Positions 34,537 through 45,367 of a stretch of DNA of 64,000 nucleotides are shown here, piece by piece (position 1 is the stretch's first letter; each line of letters starts with the position of its first letter). Source of the DNA: Acinetobacter vivianii. Lineage in GTDB: Bacteria > Pseudomonadota > Gammaproteobacteria > Pseudomonadales > Moraxellaceae. Location: assembly GCF_014635885.1 (NCBI RefSeq), contig NZ_BMDR01000010.1:1-64000 (forward strand), in the 5' to 3' direction. Position numbers and translations under genes: made by a program. Below the pieces are notes generated by a model that had not been told where the DNA came from, made no database searches, and was given only the letters and a program-made list of their open reading frames with translations.

Positions 34537-36075
34537 ATGGAACTTCTAATTCAACCCGGCAAACTTACCTTAGCAGATCTCCGCCACGCTTATTTAAATC
34601 CAATCAAAGTGAAACTCGATGACAGCGCTTCTGCTGGCATTAATGCAAGTGTTGCTTGTGTCGAAAAAATCGTGAATGAAGGCCGTACAGCCTACGGTAT
34701 CAATACAGGTTTTGGTTTACTTGCTTCAACTAAAATTGCACCAGAAGATCTAGAGCAATTACAGCGTTCATTGGTACTTTCCCACGCTGCTGGCGTAGGT
34801 GAGCCGCTTGATGATGCGATGGTGCGTCTGATTATGTTGCTCAAAGCAAACAGTTTGGCACGTGGTTTTTCTGGTATTCGCCGTAAGGTGATTGATGCCA
34901 TTTTGGCATTGATTAATGCGGAAGTTTATCCACATATTCCATTAAAAGGTTCTGTGGGTGCTTCAGGTGATTTGGCACCACTTGCACATATGTCTTTGGT
35001 ATTACTGGGCGAAAGTAAAGCACGCTATAAAGGTGAATGGTTACCAGCCGTTGAAGCACTTAAAATTGCAGGTTTAGAACCTATCTCTTTAGCGGCGAAA
35101 GAAGGCTTGGCACTGTTAAATGGTACGCAAGTTTCAACCGCTTATGCTTTACGTGGTTTGTTTGAAGCGGAAGATTTATTTGCTGCTGCAACCGTATGTG
35201 GCGGTCTAAGCGTTGAAGCAATGCTGGGTTCACGCGCGCCATTCGATGCCCGTATCCATGAAGTGCGTGGTCAACGTGGTCAAATTGATGTGGCTGCTGC
35301 TTATCGTGACTTATTGACTGAATCGAGTGAAATTTCACATTCACATGAAGATTGCAGCAAGGTTCAAGATCCGTACTCACTACGTTGCCAACCACAGGTC
35401 ATGGGTGCTTGCTTGACTCAAATCCGTCAAGCGGCAGAAGTACTGGAAATCGAATCAAATGCAGTGTCAGATAACCCATTGGTATTTGCAGCAGAAGGCG
35501 ATGTGATTTCGGGTGGTAACTTCCATGCGGAACCTGTTGCGATGGCAGCGGATAACTTGGCATTGGCGATTGCAGAAATTGGTTCACTGTCTGAACGCCG
35601 TATTTCAATGATGATGGACCGTCACATGTCACAGCTGCCACCGTTCTTGGTTGCCAATGGTGGGGTCAATTCAGGCTTCATGATTGCTCAAGTAACAGCC
35701 GCTGCGTTAGCAAGTGACAATAAAGCACTTGCACATCCTGCCAGTGTTGATAGTTTACCGACTTCTGCAAATCAGGAAGACCATGTTTCCATGGCGCCGA
35801 ATGCTGGGAAACGCTTGTGGTATATGGCTGACAACGTTCGCGGCATCCTTGCAGTTGAATGGCTAGGTGCATGTCAGGGCCTTGATTTCCGTGAAGGATT
35901 GAAGAGTTCTCCCAAACTTGAGCGTGCGCGTAAAGTGTTGCGTGATCAAGTGCCTTACTACAGTGAAGATCGTTTCTTTGCGCCAGATATCGAGCAAGCA
36001 AGTGAATTGCTCGCGAGTGGCTGCCTGAACGAATTACTCATTCCGAAGCTATTACCGAGTTTGTCTGAAGTGTGA
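34537..36075 (+). CDS. hutH: Histidine ammonia-lyase
   Basis: HutH deaminates histidine to urocanate. The 512-residue protein contains the Ala-Ser-Gly triad that cyclises to the MIO cofactor, in [14 protein letters not shown] near residue 143, the N-terminal [13 protein letters not shown] block with the catalytic Tyr, and the QEDHVSM segment near residue 411. A GTG at 34516 is in frame, but the ATG at 34537 follows AGGA and gives the usual N terminus. It lies 84 bases after hutU. Confidence 0.97.
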   Translation: MELLIQPGKLTLADLRHAYLNPIKVKLDDSASAGINASVACVEKIVNEGRTAYGINTGFGLLASTKIAPEDLEQLQRSLVLSHAAGVGEPLDDAMVRLIMLLKANSLARGFSGIRRKVIDAILALINAEVYPHIPLKGSVGASGDLAPLAHMSLVLLGESKARYKGEWLPAVEALKIAGLEPISLAAKEGLALLNGTQVSTAYALRGLFEAEDLFAAATVCGGLSVEAMLGSRAPFDARIHEVRGQRGQIDVAAAYRDLLTESSEISHSHEDCSKVQDPYSLRCQPQVMGACLTQIRQAAEVLEIESNAVSDNPLVFAAEGDVISGGNFHAEPVAMAADNLALAIAEIGSLSERRISMMMDRHMSQLPPFLVANGGVNSGFMIAQVTAAALASDNKALAHPASVDSLPTSANQEDHVSMAPNAGKRLWYMADNVRGILAVEWLGACQGLDFREGLKSSPKLERARKVLRDQVPYYSEDRFFAPDIEQASELLASGCLNELLIPKLLPSLSEV

Positions 36076-36139
36076 TCAATAAATCGGTCACATGGAGTGG
36101 CCGAATCTAACTAAATTTCCTCAAGGATTGGAGATTATA

Positions 36140-37552
36140 ATGTCACAGCACTCCACATTACAGCGGGGGCTAAACACCCGCCATATTCGTTTTTTGGCAT
36201 TGGGTTCAGCCATTGGGACAGGACTCTTTTACGGTTCGGCTACTGCGATCAAAATGGCAGGCCCGTCCGTATTACTCGCATATATCGTTGCAGGGATTGC
36301 AATTTATATCGTGATGCGCGCACTCGGTGAAATGGCTGTACACAACCCAGTATCAGGTTCATTCAGCCATTATGCTTCTCAATATATTGGCCCGCTTGCA
36401 GGTTTTACCACAGGCTGGACCTATGTTTTCGAAATGATCATCGTTGCACTTGCGGATGTGACTGCATTCGGGATCTACATGGGATTCTGGTATCCCGATG
36501 TACCACGCTGGATCTGGATTTTGTCACTGATCATGTTCTTGGGTGCAATCAACCTGATTCATGTCAAGGTCTTTGGCGAGCTTGAGTTCTGGCTTTCAAT
36601 CGTCAAAGTCACTGCCATTGTGGCGATGATTGTCGGTGGTTTGGGGCTAATGTTCTACGGTTTCCATGCTGACCATAGTGGTTTTACGACAGGCATTCAA
36701 AATCTATGGATTCATGAAGGCTTTATGCCAAACGGCATTGCAGGTTTGGTCGCATGTTTATCTGTGGTGGTATTTGCTTTTGGCGGTATTGAAATTATCG
36801 GGATCACTGCGGGTGAATCGCAAGATCCGAAAACTTCGATTCCAAAAGCGATTAATGCTGTGCCGGTACGTATTCTGTTGTTCTATGTTCTGACGATTTT
36901 TGTATTGATGTCGATTTTCCCGTGGAACCAGATTGGTAGTCAGGGCAGTCCATTCGTACAGATTTTTGAAAATCTGGGCATTGGATCAGCGGCAACCGTT
37001 TTGAATATTGTGGTCATTACAGCGGCTGTATCTGCCATCAATAGTGATGTGTTTGGTGCAGGACGTATGCTGTACGGAATGTCAAACCGTGGACAAGCGC
37101 CAAAAGTATTCCAGAAAATTTCTAAGAATGGTGTGCCTTGGATGACTGTGGTGGTGATGGCAGGCGTGTTGTTGATCGGTGTATTGCTGAACTATCTTAT
37201 TCCAGAAAATGTATTCATCATTATTGCCTCAATCGCAACATTTGCGACCGTTTGGGTCTGGCTCATGATTTTGCTTTCTCAGGTTGCGATGCGTCGCAAG
37301 TTGTCTAAAGCTGAGATCAAAGCTCTGGATTTCCCTGTGATTGGCTGGCCGTATGCACCTGCCTTTGCCATTGCGTTCATGCTGTTTATTTTAGCCATGA
37401 TGGGTTATTTCCCAGACTCACGACCTGCAATTTATGTCGGTGCAACTTGGTTAGTTTTACTGTGGATTGCCTATACCATTTGGGTGAAACCCAAGCAAAA
37501 CACGGTAAAAGAAAACACGGCTTTGCAACAAAACATTGAGATGGAAAGCTAA
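36140..37552 (+). CDS. hutT: Histidine permease, amino acid transporter family
   Basis: The 470-residue inner-membrane protein is of the APC/AAT type, with [19 protein letters not shown] at the start of helix 1 and [15 protein letters not shown] after helix 2; about 12 hydrophobic segments are visible. Its position between hutH and hutI identifies histidine as the likely substrate, as for HutT of Pseudomonas. The frame is open from 36092, but the ATG at 36140 follows a GGAG sequence and gives the normal N terminus. Confidence 0.9.
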   Translation: MSQHSTLQRGLNTRHIRFLALGSAIGTGLFYGSATAIKMAGPSVLLAYIVAGIAIYIVMRALGEMAVHNPVSGSFSHYASQYIGPLAGFTTGWTYVFEMIIVALADVTAFGIYMGFWYPDVPRWIWILSLIMFLGAINLIHVKVFGELEFWLSIVKVTAIVAMIVGGLGLMFYGFHADHSGFTTGIQNLWIHEGFMPNGIAGLVACLSVVVFAFGGIEIIGITAGESQDPKTSIPKAINAVPVRILLFYVLTIFVLMSIFPWNQIGSQGSPFVQIFENLGIGSAATVLNIVVITAAVSAINSDVFGAGRMLYGMSNRGQAPKVFQKISKNGVPWMTVVVMAGVLLIGVLLNYLIPENVFIIIASIATFATVWVWLMILLSQVAMRRKLSKAEIKALDFPVIGWPYAPAFAIAFMLFILAMMGYFPDSRPAIYVGATWLVLLWIAYTIWVKPKQNTVKENTALQQNIEMES

Positions 37553-37560
37553 TAATCAAG

Positions 37561-37589
37561 CTGCTCAAGTGTTAACAGCACTTGAGCAG
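37561..37589 (+). other. Intra-operon hairpin between hutT and hutI
   Basis: CTGCTCAAGTG and CACTTGAGCAG form a perfect 11-bp stem with a 7-nt loop, 8 bases after the hutT stop. No T-run follows and the hutI Shine-Dalgarno (AGAGGA) is just downstream, so it more likely marks an RNA processing or stability element than a full terminator. Confidence 0.6.
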
Positions 37590-37604
37590 TGAGAGGAATT
37601 TTGA

Positions 37605-38810
37605 ATGAAAAAGCTTTGGAAAAACTGTCATATCGCCACCATGCAAGCGGGTCAATATTCCAGTATTGAAAATGCTGCAATTGTAACGCTCGGACAGCAG
37701 ATTCACTGGATTGGTACATTTAAAGACCTTCCTGCCGATGCTTATGCAGAAACCATTGATCTGAATGGGGCATGGGTGACACCGGGTTTGATTGATTGCC
37801 ATACCCATAGTGTGTTTGGTGGCAACCGTAGCGTTGAGTTTGAAAAACGCTTGCAAGGCGTTAGCTATGCGGAGATTGCAGCGAGTGGTGGTGGTATTGC
37901 CAGTACGGTTCGTGCGACCCGCGAAGCGAGTGAAGAACAGTTACTTGCATCGGCACTAAAACGGATTCGTTGTCTGCTTAAAGATGGTGTCACTACCATT
38001 GAAATTAAGTCTGGTTATGGTCTGGACTATGCCAATGAACGCAAAATGTTGCGTGTAATTCGTCAGATTGCAGAAACATTGCCGATGACGGTTCGCAGTA
38101 CTTGCTTGGCAGCGCATGCTTTGCCGCCTGAATATCAGGATCAAAGCGATGCGTATATTGAGCATATCTGTAATGACATGCTGCCAAAATTGCATCAGGA
38201 AGGTCTGGTTGATGCAGTCGATGCCTTTTGTGAATATCTGGCATTTTCTCCTGCTCAGGTTGAGCGCGTCTTTAAAACAGCCCAGTCTTTAAATCTACCC
38301 ATCAAGTTGCATGCAGAGCAGCTTTCTTCGCTCGGTGGCTCAAGTTTGGCTGCGCGTTATCAGGCTTTGTCGGCAGATCATTTAGAGTTTATGACTGAAG
38401 ATGATGTGAAAGCCATGGCTGCTGCGGGAACAGTTGCCGTGTTATTGCCAGGCGCATTTTATTTTCTGAGAGAAACCAAGTATCCGCCGTTGGAAAGTTT
38501 GCAGCAACATGGGGTACGGATTGCCTTGTCCAGTGACTTAAATCCGGGCACATCGCCAGCATTATCTTTACGTTTAATGATGAATATGGGTAGTACTTTA
38601 TTCCGTTTAACGCCTGAACAGACCTTGGCCGCCGTGACCATTCATGCAGCACATGCATTGGGCTTGCAAGAAACGCATGGCAGTCTGGAGCAGGGCAAAG
38701 TTGCAGATTTTGTTGCATGGGACATCGAGCATCCATCGGAAATTGTTTACTGGTTAGGTGGTGATTTGCCAAAACGCATCATTCAGCATGGCAATGAAGT
38801 TTCGATCTAA
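37605..38810 (+). CDS. hutI: Imidazolonepropionase
   Basis: HutI opens the ring of imidazolonepropionate to formiminoglutamate. It is a 401-residue amidohydrolase-superfamily enzyme with the metal-binding [12 protein letters not shown] near residue 64, the [17 protein letters not shown] block, [12 protein letters not shown] near residue 237 and the catalytic Asp in ALSSDLNPG near residue 312. It is preceded by AGAGGA. Confidence 0.97.
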   Translation: MKKLWKNCHIATMQAGQYSSIENAAIVTLGQQIHWIGTFKDLPADAYAETIDLNGAWVTPGLIDCHTHSVFGGNRSVEFEKRLQGVSYAEIAASGGGIASTVRATREASEEQLLASALKRIRCLLKDGVTTIEIKSGYGLDYANERKMLRVIRQIAETLPMTVRSTCLAAHALPPEYQDQSDAYIEHICNDMLPKLHQEGLVDAVDAFCEYLAFSPAQVERVFKTAQSLNLPIKLHAEQLSSLGGSSLAARYQALSADHLEFMTEDDVKAMAAAGTVAVLLPGAFYFLRETKYPPLESLQQHGVRIALSSDLNPGTSPALSLRLMMNMGSTLFRLTPEQTLAAVTIHAAHALGLQETHGSLEQGKVADFVAWDIEHPSEIVYWLGGDLPKRIIQHGNEVSI

Positions 38811-38843
38811 TCTCAAGACTCATTTTAAAGCGTGGTATTTATC

Positions 38844-39764
38844 ATGAATCATTCATTTAAATGGCAAGGACGACATGATGGCGACGGTGAAGCGCACTTA
38901 CGTCTTCATCAAGTGGTCAATACGCAACAGCACGCTTCATTTGCTTTCATCGGTTTTAGCTCCGATGAAGGCGTTAAACGCAATAAAGGGCGCTTGGGTG
39001 CAGCTGATGCACCTGACATGATTCGGGCGCAGTTGGCAAATTTACCAGTCCATCAACCTGTCACGATTGCAGATCTTGGCACGGTAGTGTGTGACAATGG
39101 CAAACTGGAACAGGCGCAAGCTGAACTGGCAGATCAGGTTGAACGCAGCTTAAAACAGGGAATGAAACCGATTGTTTTAGGCGGTGGTCATGAAGTCGCG
39201 TTTGGTAGCTTTTCAGGTTTGTTCCAATATCTACAGAATAATGAGCCAGATAAGACAATCGGGATCATTAATTTTGATGCCCATTTTGACTTGCGTGAAG
39301 CGGAACATGTCACCTCAGGCACACCTTTTTTAAATGCAGCAAGACTGTCTGAGCAGTATCAAAAGACGTTTCATTATCTTTGTATCGGGGTTGCAAAACA
39401 CTCAAATACCAAAGTCCTTTTTGAAACGGCAGACCGACTAAATTGCAGTTACATCTACGACTTTGAATTACAACCGAAAAACGTTGAAATTTTACTCGAA
39501 AAAATCACAGCTTTTATCGGAAAAGTTGACTATTTGTATATTACAGTTGATCTTGATGTATTTAGTGCTAGCATTGCTCCAGGTGTAAGTGCACCTGCGG
39601 TAAAAGGGATTGATTTATCAGTCTTTGACCCATTACTAGAGGCCATTAAGGAAACCGGAAAGATTAAAGTTTTTGATGTGGCGGAATGTAATCCACGGTT
39701 CGATTTGGATAGTAGAACTGCCAAGTTAGCCGCTTATATAATTTTTAACTACATATTTTATTGA
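38844..39764 (+). CDS. hutG: Formimidoylglutamase
   Basis: HutG hydrolyses N-formimino-glutamate to glutamate and formamide. The 306-residue protein belongs to the ureohydrolase (arginase) superfamily with Mn-binding motifs LGGGHEVAFG, NFDAHFDLRE and DLDVFSASIAPGVSAP. The frame reaches a GTG at 38832, but the ATG at 38844 gives the usual N terminus. No hutF or N-formylglutamate hydrolase gene is present, which indicates the one-step formamide route rather than the formylglutamate route. Confidence 0.95.
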   Translation: MNHSFKWQGRHDGDGEAHLRLHQVVNTQQHASFAFIGFSSDEGVKRNKGRLGAADAPDMIRAQLANLPVHQPVTIADLGTVVCDNGKLEQAQAELADQVERSLKQGMKPIVLGGGHEVAFGSFSGLFQYLQNNEPDKTIGIINFDAHFDLREAEHVTSGTPFLNAARLSEQYQKTFHYLCIGVAKHSNTKVLFETADRLNCSYIYDFELQPKNVEILLEKITAFIGKVDYLYITVDLDVFSASIAPGVSAPAVKGIDLSVFDPLLEAIKETGKIKVFDVAECNPRFDLDSRTAKLAAYIIFNYIFY

Positions 39765-39796
39765 TGGATCATGTGAATTCATCAAAAGGTTAAAAC

Positions 39797-41068
39797 ATGT
39801 CTAATTTATCTTATGTCTCTCAAAATGACGGTCCATGGGCAACTTACCTCGAGCAGATCGAGCGTGTTGCTCCGTATCTAGAAGGTCTAGAAGGTTATGT
39901 GGATACATTGAAGCGCCCAAAACGTGCTTTGATCGTTGACGTGCCAATTGTTATGGACGATGGCACAATTCGTCATTTTGAGGGTTATCGTGTACAACAC
40001 AACTTGTCACGTGGTCCGGGTAAAGGCGGTATTCGCTATCACCCAGATGTAGATTTAAATGAAGTAATGGCTCTTTCAGCATGGATGACAATTAAGACTG
40101 CGGTGGTGAATCTACCATTTGGCGGTGCAAAAGGCGGTATCCGTGTTGATCCACGTCAACTTTCTCCACGTGAATTAGAACGCTTAACACGCCGTTATAC
40201 CAGTGAAATCAGCCATATTATTGGCCCACAAAAAGATATCCCTGCACCAGACGTTGGTACCAATCCAAACGTAATGGGCTGGATCATGGATACTTATTCA
40301 TCTGGTCAAGGTCATACCGTAACAGGTGTGGTAACGGGTAAACCAGTCCACCTTGGCGGTTCTTTAGGTCGTATTAAAGCAACAGGCCGTGGTGTATTTA
40401 TCACAGGTCAGCAAGTTGCTGAAAAGATCAAATTACCTTTAGAAGGCGCTAAAATTGCGGTTCAAGGTTTTGGTAACGTCGGTAGCGAAGCTGCGTATCT
40501 ATTCGGTGATTCAAAATCTAAAATCGTGACCATTCAAGACCATACGGGTACGATTTACAACCCTGAAGGTATTGATCTTGCTGCATTAAAAACACACATG
40601 CAAACTAACCAAGGTGTGGGCGGTTTTGCTGGTGCTCAAGTGATCAGCGATGAAGAGTTCTGGACAGTAGACATGGATATCTTGATCCCTGCTGCTTTAG
40701 AAAGCCAGATCACGGTTGAACGTGCGAAAAACTTATCAGCAAAACTGGTACTTGAAGGCGCGAACGGTCCAACTTATCCAGAAGCAGATGACATCCTCGT
40801 TGAACGTGGTATCACTGTTGTTCCAGACGTAATCTGTAATGCGGGTGGTGTAACCGTATCTTATTTCGAATGGGTTCAGGATATGTCGAGCTACTTCTGG
40901 TCTGAAGAAGAAATTAACGAAAGACTCGATAAGTTAATGATTCAAGCGATTAATGACGTATGGCACAAATCTAGTGAAAAAGAATGTACTTTACGTACAG
41001 CTGCTTTCATTTTAGGTTGTGAGCGTATCTTAAAAGCACGTAAAGAGCGTGGTATTTTCCCAGGTTAA
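39797..41068 (+). CDS. gdhA: Glutamate dehydrogenase
   Basis: The 423-residue protein is a hexameric-type glutamate dehydrogenase converting glutamate to 2-oxoglutarate and ammonia. The Glu/Leu/Phe/Val dehydrogenase active site [14 protein letters not shown] with the catalytic Lys is near residue 110, followed by APDVGTN and the nucleotide fold [12 protein letters not shown]. It lies 32 bases after hutG, so it may be co-transcribed, letting glutamate from histidine enter the TCA cycle. A strong terminator follows. Coenzyme preference is not clear from sequence. Confidence 0.93.
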   Translation: MSNLSYVSQNDGPWATYLEQIERVAPYLEGLEGYVDTLKRPKRALIVDVPIVMDDGTIRHFEGYRVQHNLSRGPGKGGIRYHPDVDLNEVMALSAWMTIKTAVVNLPFGGAKGGIRVDPRQLSPRELERLTRRYTSEISHIIGPQKDIPAPDVGTNPNVMGWIMDTYSSGQGHTVTGVVTGKPVHLGGSLGRIKATGRGVFITGQQVAEKIKLPLEGAKIAVQGFGNVGSEAAYLFGDSKSKIVTIQDHTGTIYNPEGIDLAALKTHMQTNQGVGGFAGAQVISDEEFWTVDMDILIPAALESQITVERAKNLSAKLVLEGANGPTYPEADDILVERGITVVPDVICNAGGVTVSYFEWVQDMSSYFWSEEEINERLDKLMIQAINDVWHKSSEKECTLRTAAFILGCERILKARKERGIFPG

Positions 41069-41086
41069 TACTGCGGAATATCATTG

Positions 41087-41124
41087 AAAACGACCTTAAG
41101 GTGAATACTTTAAGGTCGTTTTTT
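41087..41124. terminator. Bidirectional terminator after gdhA
   Basis: AAAACGACCTTAA pairs with TTAAGGTCGTTTT around a 10-nt loop, with T-runs on both strands. It serves gdhA and the convergent SDR gene. Confidence 0.9.
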
Positions 41125-41133
41125 ATGCTTTAT

Positions 41134-41961
41134 TTAATCTAAGAAGAAATCTTTTTGCAGTTGGCGATTACCTGCAATACAAGCATATTGAGCAAAATCA
41201 GTGATACCCATACGCGCTAAAGCTTGTTCATCAGTCAGGCTTTGTCCAGTGAGTTCACCTTTGGCTGTGCTATAAATGGCAAAAGCTGCATCTGCCATGA
41301 TTTCTGGTTTTCGGCTGAGCTGTTGTGTATTTTCTTCACCTAAATTTTTTGAGACAGCAGCTGTTGCAATGTAGGTTTCAGGCCATAGGGTATTACAGGA
41401 AATACCATATTGACGGAACTCTTCTGCCATACCTAAAGTCAAAATCGTCATCCCGTATTTAGACAGAGCATAAGGTGAGAGCATGCCTAACCATTTTGGG
41501 GACATATTCACAGGAGGGGATAAGCTTAAGATATGTGGATGTTCGGCCTGTTTCAAAAAAGGAAGAGCAGCTTGTGCACAGATAAAAGTAGAACGATGAT
41601 TAATACTTTGAATCAGGTCATATTGTTTTAAGGATGTTGCTTCTACACCTGTTAGCGCAATGGCACCAGCATTGTTAATCAGCACATCAATACCACCAAA
41701 GTGCTGTGCTGATTGCTGGATGGCAGCATGGATTTGTTGGTCATCCCGTACATCAAGCAATAAGGGGAGTGCTTTGCCACCTACGGCTTCAATCTCTTGC
41801 GCCACGCTGTAAATCGTGCCTGTTAACTTAGCAGTTTCGATTTCAGTTTTAGCTGCAATAACGACATTTGCACCTGCATGTGCTGCTTTAATTGCAATTG
41901 CTCTACCTATTCCTCGACTGCCACCAGTAATAAAAATGGTTTTTCCGTGCATATTGTTCAT
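41134..41961 (-). CDS. Short-chain dehydrogenase, HSDL2-like
   Basis: The 275-residue protein is an SDR oxidoreductase with the coenzyme motif TGGSRGIG (residues 12-19), NNAG near residue 95 and the catalytic Tyr-x3-Lys in YALSKYG near residue 165. The segment ILSLSPPVNMSPKW before the Tyr matches the hydroxysteroid dehydrogenase-like 2 group. It forms a minus-strand pair with the enoyl-CoA hydratase gene 36 bases upstream, suggesting a shared acyl-CoA or alcohol pathway. Substrate unknown. Confidence 0.85.
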   Translation of the reverse strand: MNNMHGKTIFITGGSRGIGRAIAIKAAHAGANVVIAAKTEIETAKLTGTIYSVAQEIEAVGGKALPLLLDVRDDQQIHAAIQQSAQHFGGIDVLINNAGAIALTGVEATSLKQYDLIQSINHRSTFICAQAALPFLKQAEHPHILSLSPPVNMSPKWLGMLSPYALSKYGMTILTLGMAEEFRQYGISCNTLWPETYIATAAVSKNLGEENTQQLSRKPEIMADAAFAIYSTAKGELTGQSLTDEQALARMGITDFAQYACIAGNRQLQKDFFLD

Positions 41962-41997
41962 GAGAATTTCCTATATTTAATTTTTATAAAAGTGGAG

Positions 41998-42714
41998 TTA
42001 AATCATAAAAGGATGTGCAAATTTTTCAGGATTGTACAGTTGACGCTGTTTCGCAATGTCGACGATACGATGGCGTAACTGACGTTTGATCACGGCATAG
42101 GTTAAGCGATGCTTTTGTGACATCTCTTCAGCAAATTTAAAAACTTCGGAATTTAACGATTCTACAGGATGAATTTGATGGACGACTTGCGTGTCTAAAC
42201 ATTCAATTCCTGTCATCGATTTGCCCGTCAATGACATTTCCCAGATCGTATGCTGATTGGGAAGTAATTGCACAATTTCTGCAATCACATCGGTGAAGGG
42301 AATGGTTAGTTTGACTTCGGGAAAGCAAAAGCGCCCTTTGTCTGCTCGCATAAATCGAAAATCACAAGCCGATGCTAAAATTGCTCCACCAGCATAGGCA
42401 TTGCCATTAATTTCAGCGATGACAGGCAAGTTGAGCAAGGCTAAACGCAATAGCATATTTTCCAGTTGTAGGGTAAAAGCTTTTTTATCCTCTATGGATT
42501 GCTCCATCAGCCATGCTAAATCCAAGCCGTTACAAAACGTTTTTGGATGGTCACTTTGAATGACCAAACATGCATTTTGCTGATGACTTTCAATTTCATT
42601 AAATACTTCGATATATTCATTCAATACATCTTGATTTAAGACATTTTCCTGATCGCCATTGGTTAATGTAAGAACATAAATGGACTGCTGTCGATCAAGC
42701 TTCATGGTTGCCAT
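41998..42714 (-). CDS. Enoyl-CoA hydratase/isomerase family protein
   Basis: The 238-residue protein has the crotonase fold, with the oxyanion-hole segments FCNGLDLAWL near residue 59 and INGNAYAGGAILASACDFR near residue 105. The usual catalytic Glu pair is not obvious (position after the second motif reads FPEVKLTIPF), so isomerase or atypical activity is possible. The start may be the ATG at 42714 or 42705. It is divergent from an AraC-type regulator and upstream of the SDR gene. Confidence 0.82.
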   Translation of the reverse strand: MATMKLDRQQSIYVLTLTNGDQENVLNQDVLNEYIEVFNEIESHQQNACLVIQSDHPKTFCNGLDLAWLMEQSIEDKKAFTLQLENMLLRLALLNLPVIAEINGNAYAGGAILASACDFRFMRADKGRFCFPEVKLTIPFTDVIAEIVQLLPNQHTIWEMSLTGKSMTGIECLDTQVVHQIHPVESLNSEVFKFAEEMSQKHRLTYAVIKRQLRHRIVDIAKQRQLYNPEKFAHPFMI

Positions 42715-42823
42715 TTAAGTACATCCTCATTGTGCCATTGTTTATTATTAAAGCTATTATTTCGAATAAAACACTCGCACAATAGGTGTGGCTATGCCAT
42801 ATTGATGATCATTTTAGGACAGG

Positions 42824-43897
42824 ATGTCTGTCATGCGGGATCCATTCGGATTGTTTCAGGAAACGATTTCTGTATCTTATGCACATATCTTATTAGAAAT
42901 TGTGTATGACTATGGTATTGATACTCAAAGTATTTTCAATGGTACTGGGCTTGATTCGAGCGAAATAAATAAGGCTGATGCCAAAATGAGTGCGCATCAA
43001 TGGTCAAAACTAGTGGTCAATGCCTTACGCTTGACAGGCAATCCACGGCTTGGGATTGAATATGGTTTTAAATTACGTCCCACTTCGCATGGACCTTTAG
43101 GATTTGCATTTCTCAGTTGTACGGATGTGGAAACTGCGCTAAGCCTTTGCCAGCAGTATTTTTGTACGCGAATACAGAACTTCACGCCAGAATGGTGCAT
43201 CAATGACAATTTTGTCTATGTTTATCTTGATGATGTGCATCCAGTAAAATTGGGGAATGAACAACAATCAGACCAATTAAGACATTTCCTAATAGAAAGT
43301 CTGTTGTTTGGTGCGATTCATTTTTTGACTTTGTTTTCTGGACGTATTGCTGAAAACTGTGAGGTATTTGTGGATTGGGCTGATGCTCCGAATTATAAAA
43401 AAATTAATTTATCCCAAATCAAGATTCAATTTAATCAAGCTCGTAATGGTTTACGTTTTCCAAAGAAATATCTGCATTGTAAAAATCCAAACGCAGATCA
43501 AGTCGCTTTTCAGCAAGCGGTACTTTATTGTGAAAATGATAAGCTCAAGTTAGTGAAAGAAGGGGCTCGTGATTTGCAAAAAAGTATTCGGTCTGAATTG
43601 TTATATCACTCAAGCAGTACTTACCCAACTTTGCCCGTTATTGCACAGCGCCTGAATATGTCGGAGCGAACCATTAAACGGCATTTACAGGCTCAAGGGA
43701 CAAGTTTTTTACAGATTTTAGCTGAGGTTCGTTTTAATCAAGCGAAGAAATTACTGCAACAGCAGCAATACAACATTCAAGATATTGCGGGTCTAGTGGG
43801 TTATGAAGAAGCCACCAATTTTATTCGTGCTTTTAAAAAGAATTTTGGGGAAACACCGAGCCAGTATCGCAAAAGGTGTTTGACCCAAGTCGATTAA
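42824..43897 (+). CDS. AraC-family transcriptional regulator
   Basis: The 357-residue protein has an N-terminal arabinose-binding-like domain of the OruR/ArgR type (about residues 20-205) and a C-terminal AraC double helix-turn-helix (about 255-350, with LNMSERTIKRHLQAQGTSF and DIAGLVGYEEATNFIRAFKKNFG). It is divergent from the enoyl-CoA hydratase/SDR pair, which it likely controls. A second ATG three codons in (42833) is an alternative start. Its stop overlaps the convergent MocR gene by a few bases. Confidence 0.88.
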   Translation: MSVMRDPFGLFQETISVSYAHILLEIVYDYGIDTQSIFNGTGLDSSEINKADAKMSAHQWSKLVVNALRLTGNPRLGIEYGFKLRPTSHGPLGFAFLSCTDVETALSLCQQYFCTRIQNFTPEWCINDNFVYVYLDDVHPVKLGNEQQSDQLRHFLIESLLFGAIHFLTLFSGRIAENCEVFVDWADAPNYKKINLSQIKIQFNQARNGLRFPKKYLHCKNPNADQVAFQQAVLYCENDKLKLVKEGARDLQKSIRSELLYHSSSTYPTLPVIAQRLNMSERTIKRHLQAQGTSFLQILAEVRFNQAKKLLQQQQYNIQDIAGLVGYEEATNFIRAFKKNFGETPSQYRKRCLTQVD

Positions 43898-45306
43898 TCT
43901 GAAACAGCATTTTGAACCGTTTGAATAAACAATTCCAACGAATGCTCAATATGCTCGCTCCATTCAAAAGAACAATTCATACGAATAAAATGTTGATGCG
44001 AGGGCAGCACATTAAATAATGTACTTGGCGCAACACCGATCTGTTGCTGAATTAGGTGCTCATAGATTTTCATACTGCTGACTTTGTCAGGCAGTTGAAT
44101 CCAGAGAAAATAGCCGCTTGGATAATTGTAGACCTTACAACCTTTAGGCAAATGCTGTTTAAGATATTGAAAGAACTGCTTCTTATTTTTCTCCAAAGCA
44201 CGTCTAAGCGTTCTCAAATGCTTTTCATAATGATGATGAGAGAGAAACTCAACCAGCGCATTCTGAATCAGTGCGTTGGCTGAAATGGTGCTCATCAATT
44301 GTAAATGCTGAATATGCTCGGAAAATTTACCTGCATAGACCCAACCCATACGGAAACCTGAACCTAGCGTTTTGGAAAAAGAAGAGCAGTGCAGCACCAG
44401 ATTTTGCTGATCAAAATACTTCATCGGCAAAGGTTTATGATTGCCATAAAACAGTTCTTCATAGACATCATCTTCGATCAAATGGATCTGATGTTCGTGC
44501 AACAGTTTGGCGATTTTATATTTAATTTCGTCACTGACCGTGAAGCCAATCGGGTTATGTGCATTGAGCATAAACCAGCATACTTTGATTGGATAGTTTT
44601 TGATGACTTGCTCAAAGGCTTCAATATCGAATCCATGTTGTGGGTGCTCAGGAATGGTAATTACCTTTAAACCCAAACGCTCCGCAGCCTGCCATGCGCC
44701 ATAGAAGATGGTTTGTTGCAATAAAATATAATCACCAGGTTGCGTGATCGCTTGCAGTGAAAGATTCAATGCTTCTAGGCCACCAGATGTAATGACAATG
44801 TCATCAGCATCGGTTGGAATGCCTTGCATACAATAGCGTTGAGCGATCAGCTTTCTGAGTGCCAAATTGCCTGGTGGCAGATTGGTGGTTTGATCATAAC
44901 TATGCCGATTACGCGAAAGCTGTCCCATGATCTGAATCAGTTTGGGTGGGTAGAGCAACTGACTGTCAGGAAAAGCCGAGCCTAATGGACTGACTTGCTT
45001 GGATTGAATTGATTTAAGATATTTAAAAACCAGTGAGTTAATTTCAATTTTAGGATTTAAAGACACCACTGAGTAGGCTTGCGGAATCTGAATATGACTT
45101 TGCTCAGCCACAAAATAACCCGACTTTTCTTTGGAATAAATCAGGCCTTGTGCTTCAAGTTCCTGATAAGCATTCATGACCGTGATGAGGCTAAAGCCTG
45201 AGCGTTGTACCTGTTCACGCAAAGATGGCAGTTTGGTGTGCGGCTTCCATGTCCCATTTTCAATGAGAAGTTTCAGATTATGTGCTAACTGTTCTGATTT
45301 ATACAT
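43894..45306 (-). CDS. MocR-type GntR/aminotransferase regulator
   Basis: The 470-residue protein fuses a GntR winged helix (residues 5-70, KLPSLREQVQRSGFSLITV) to a fold-type I aminotransferase domain (about 105-465). The PLP lysine is visible in SSFSKTLGSGFRMGW near residue 300 and the cofactor-pocket segment in MLNAHNPIGF near 252. MocR proteins act as regulators using PLP or an amino acid adduct. The target is unclear: no amino acid gene is divergent from it, and the next gene upstream is the DUF2474-cydBA unit in the same orientation. Confidence 0.87.
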   Translation of the reverse strand: MYKSEQLAHNLKLLIENGTWKPHTKLPSLREQVQRSGFSLITVMNAYQELEAQGLIYSKEKSGYFVAEQSHIQIPQAYSVVSLNPKIEINSLVFKYLKSIQSKQVSPLGSAFPDSQLLYPPKLIQIMGQLSRNRHSYDQTTNLPPGNLALRKLIAQRYCMQGIPTDADDIVITSGGLEALNLSLQAITQPGDYILLQQTIFYGAWQAAERLGLKVITIPEHPQHGFDIEAFEQVIKNYPIKVCWFMLNAHNPIGFTVSDEIKYKIAKLLHEHQIHLIEDDVYEELFYGNHKPLPMKYFDQQNLVLHCSSFSKTLGSGFRMGWVYAGKFSEHIQHLQLMSTISANALIQNALVEFLSHHHYEKHLRTLRRALEKNKKQFFQYLKQHLPKGCKVYNYPSGYFLWIQLPDKVSSMKIYEHLIQQQIGVAPSTLFNVLPSHQHFIRMNCSFEWSEHIEHSLELFIQTVQNAVSD

Positions 45307-45367
45307 AAAATAGGGGTAATCCGTGCGAAGGAACAGCCTTGATCAAAAGACTGTTCCATTCATCATT

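Noticed and set aside
41998..42714. Naming the crotonase-like protein as a fatty-acid beta-oxidation FadB-type enzyme
   Set aside because: It is a single short domain, lacks a clear Glu pair and has no thiolase or acyl-CoA dehydrogenase beside it.
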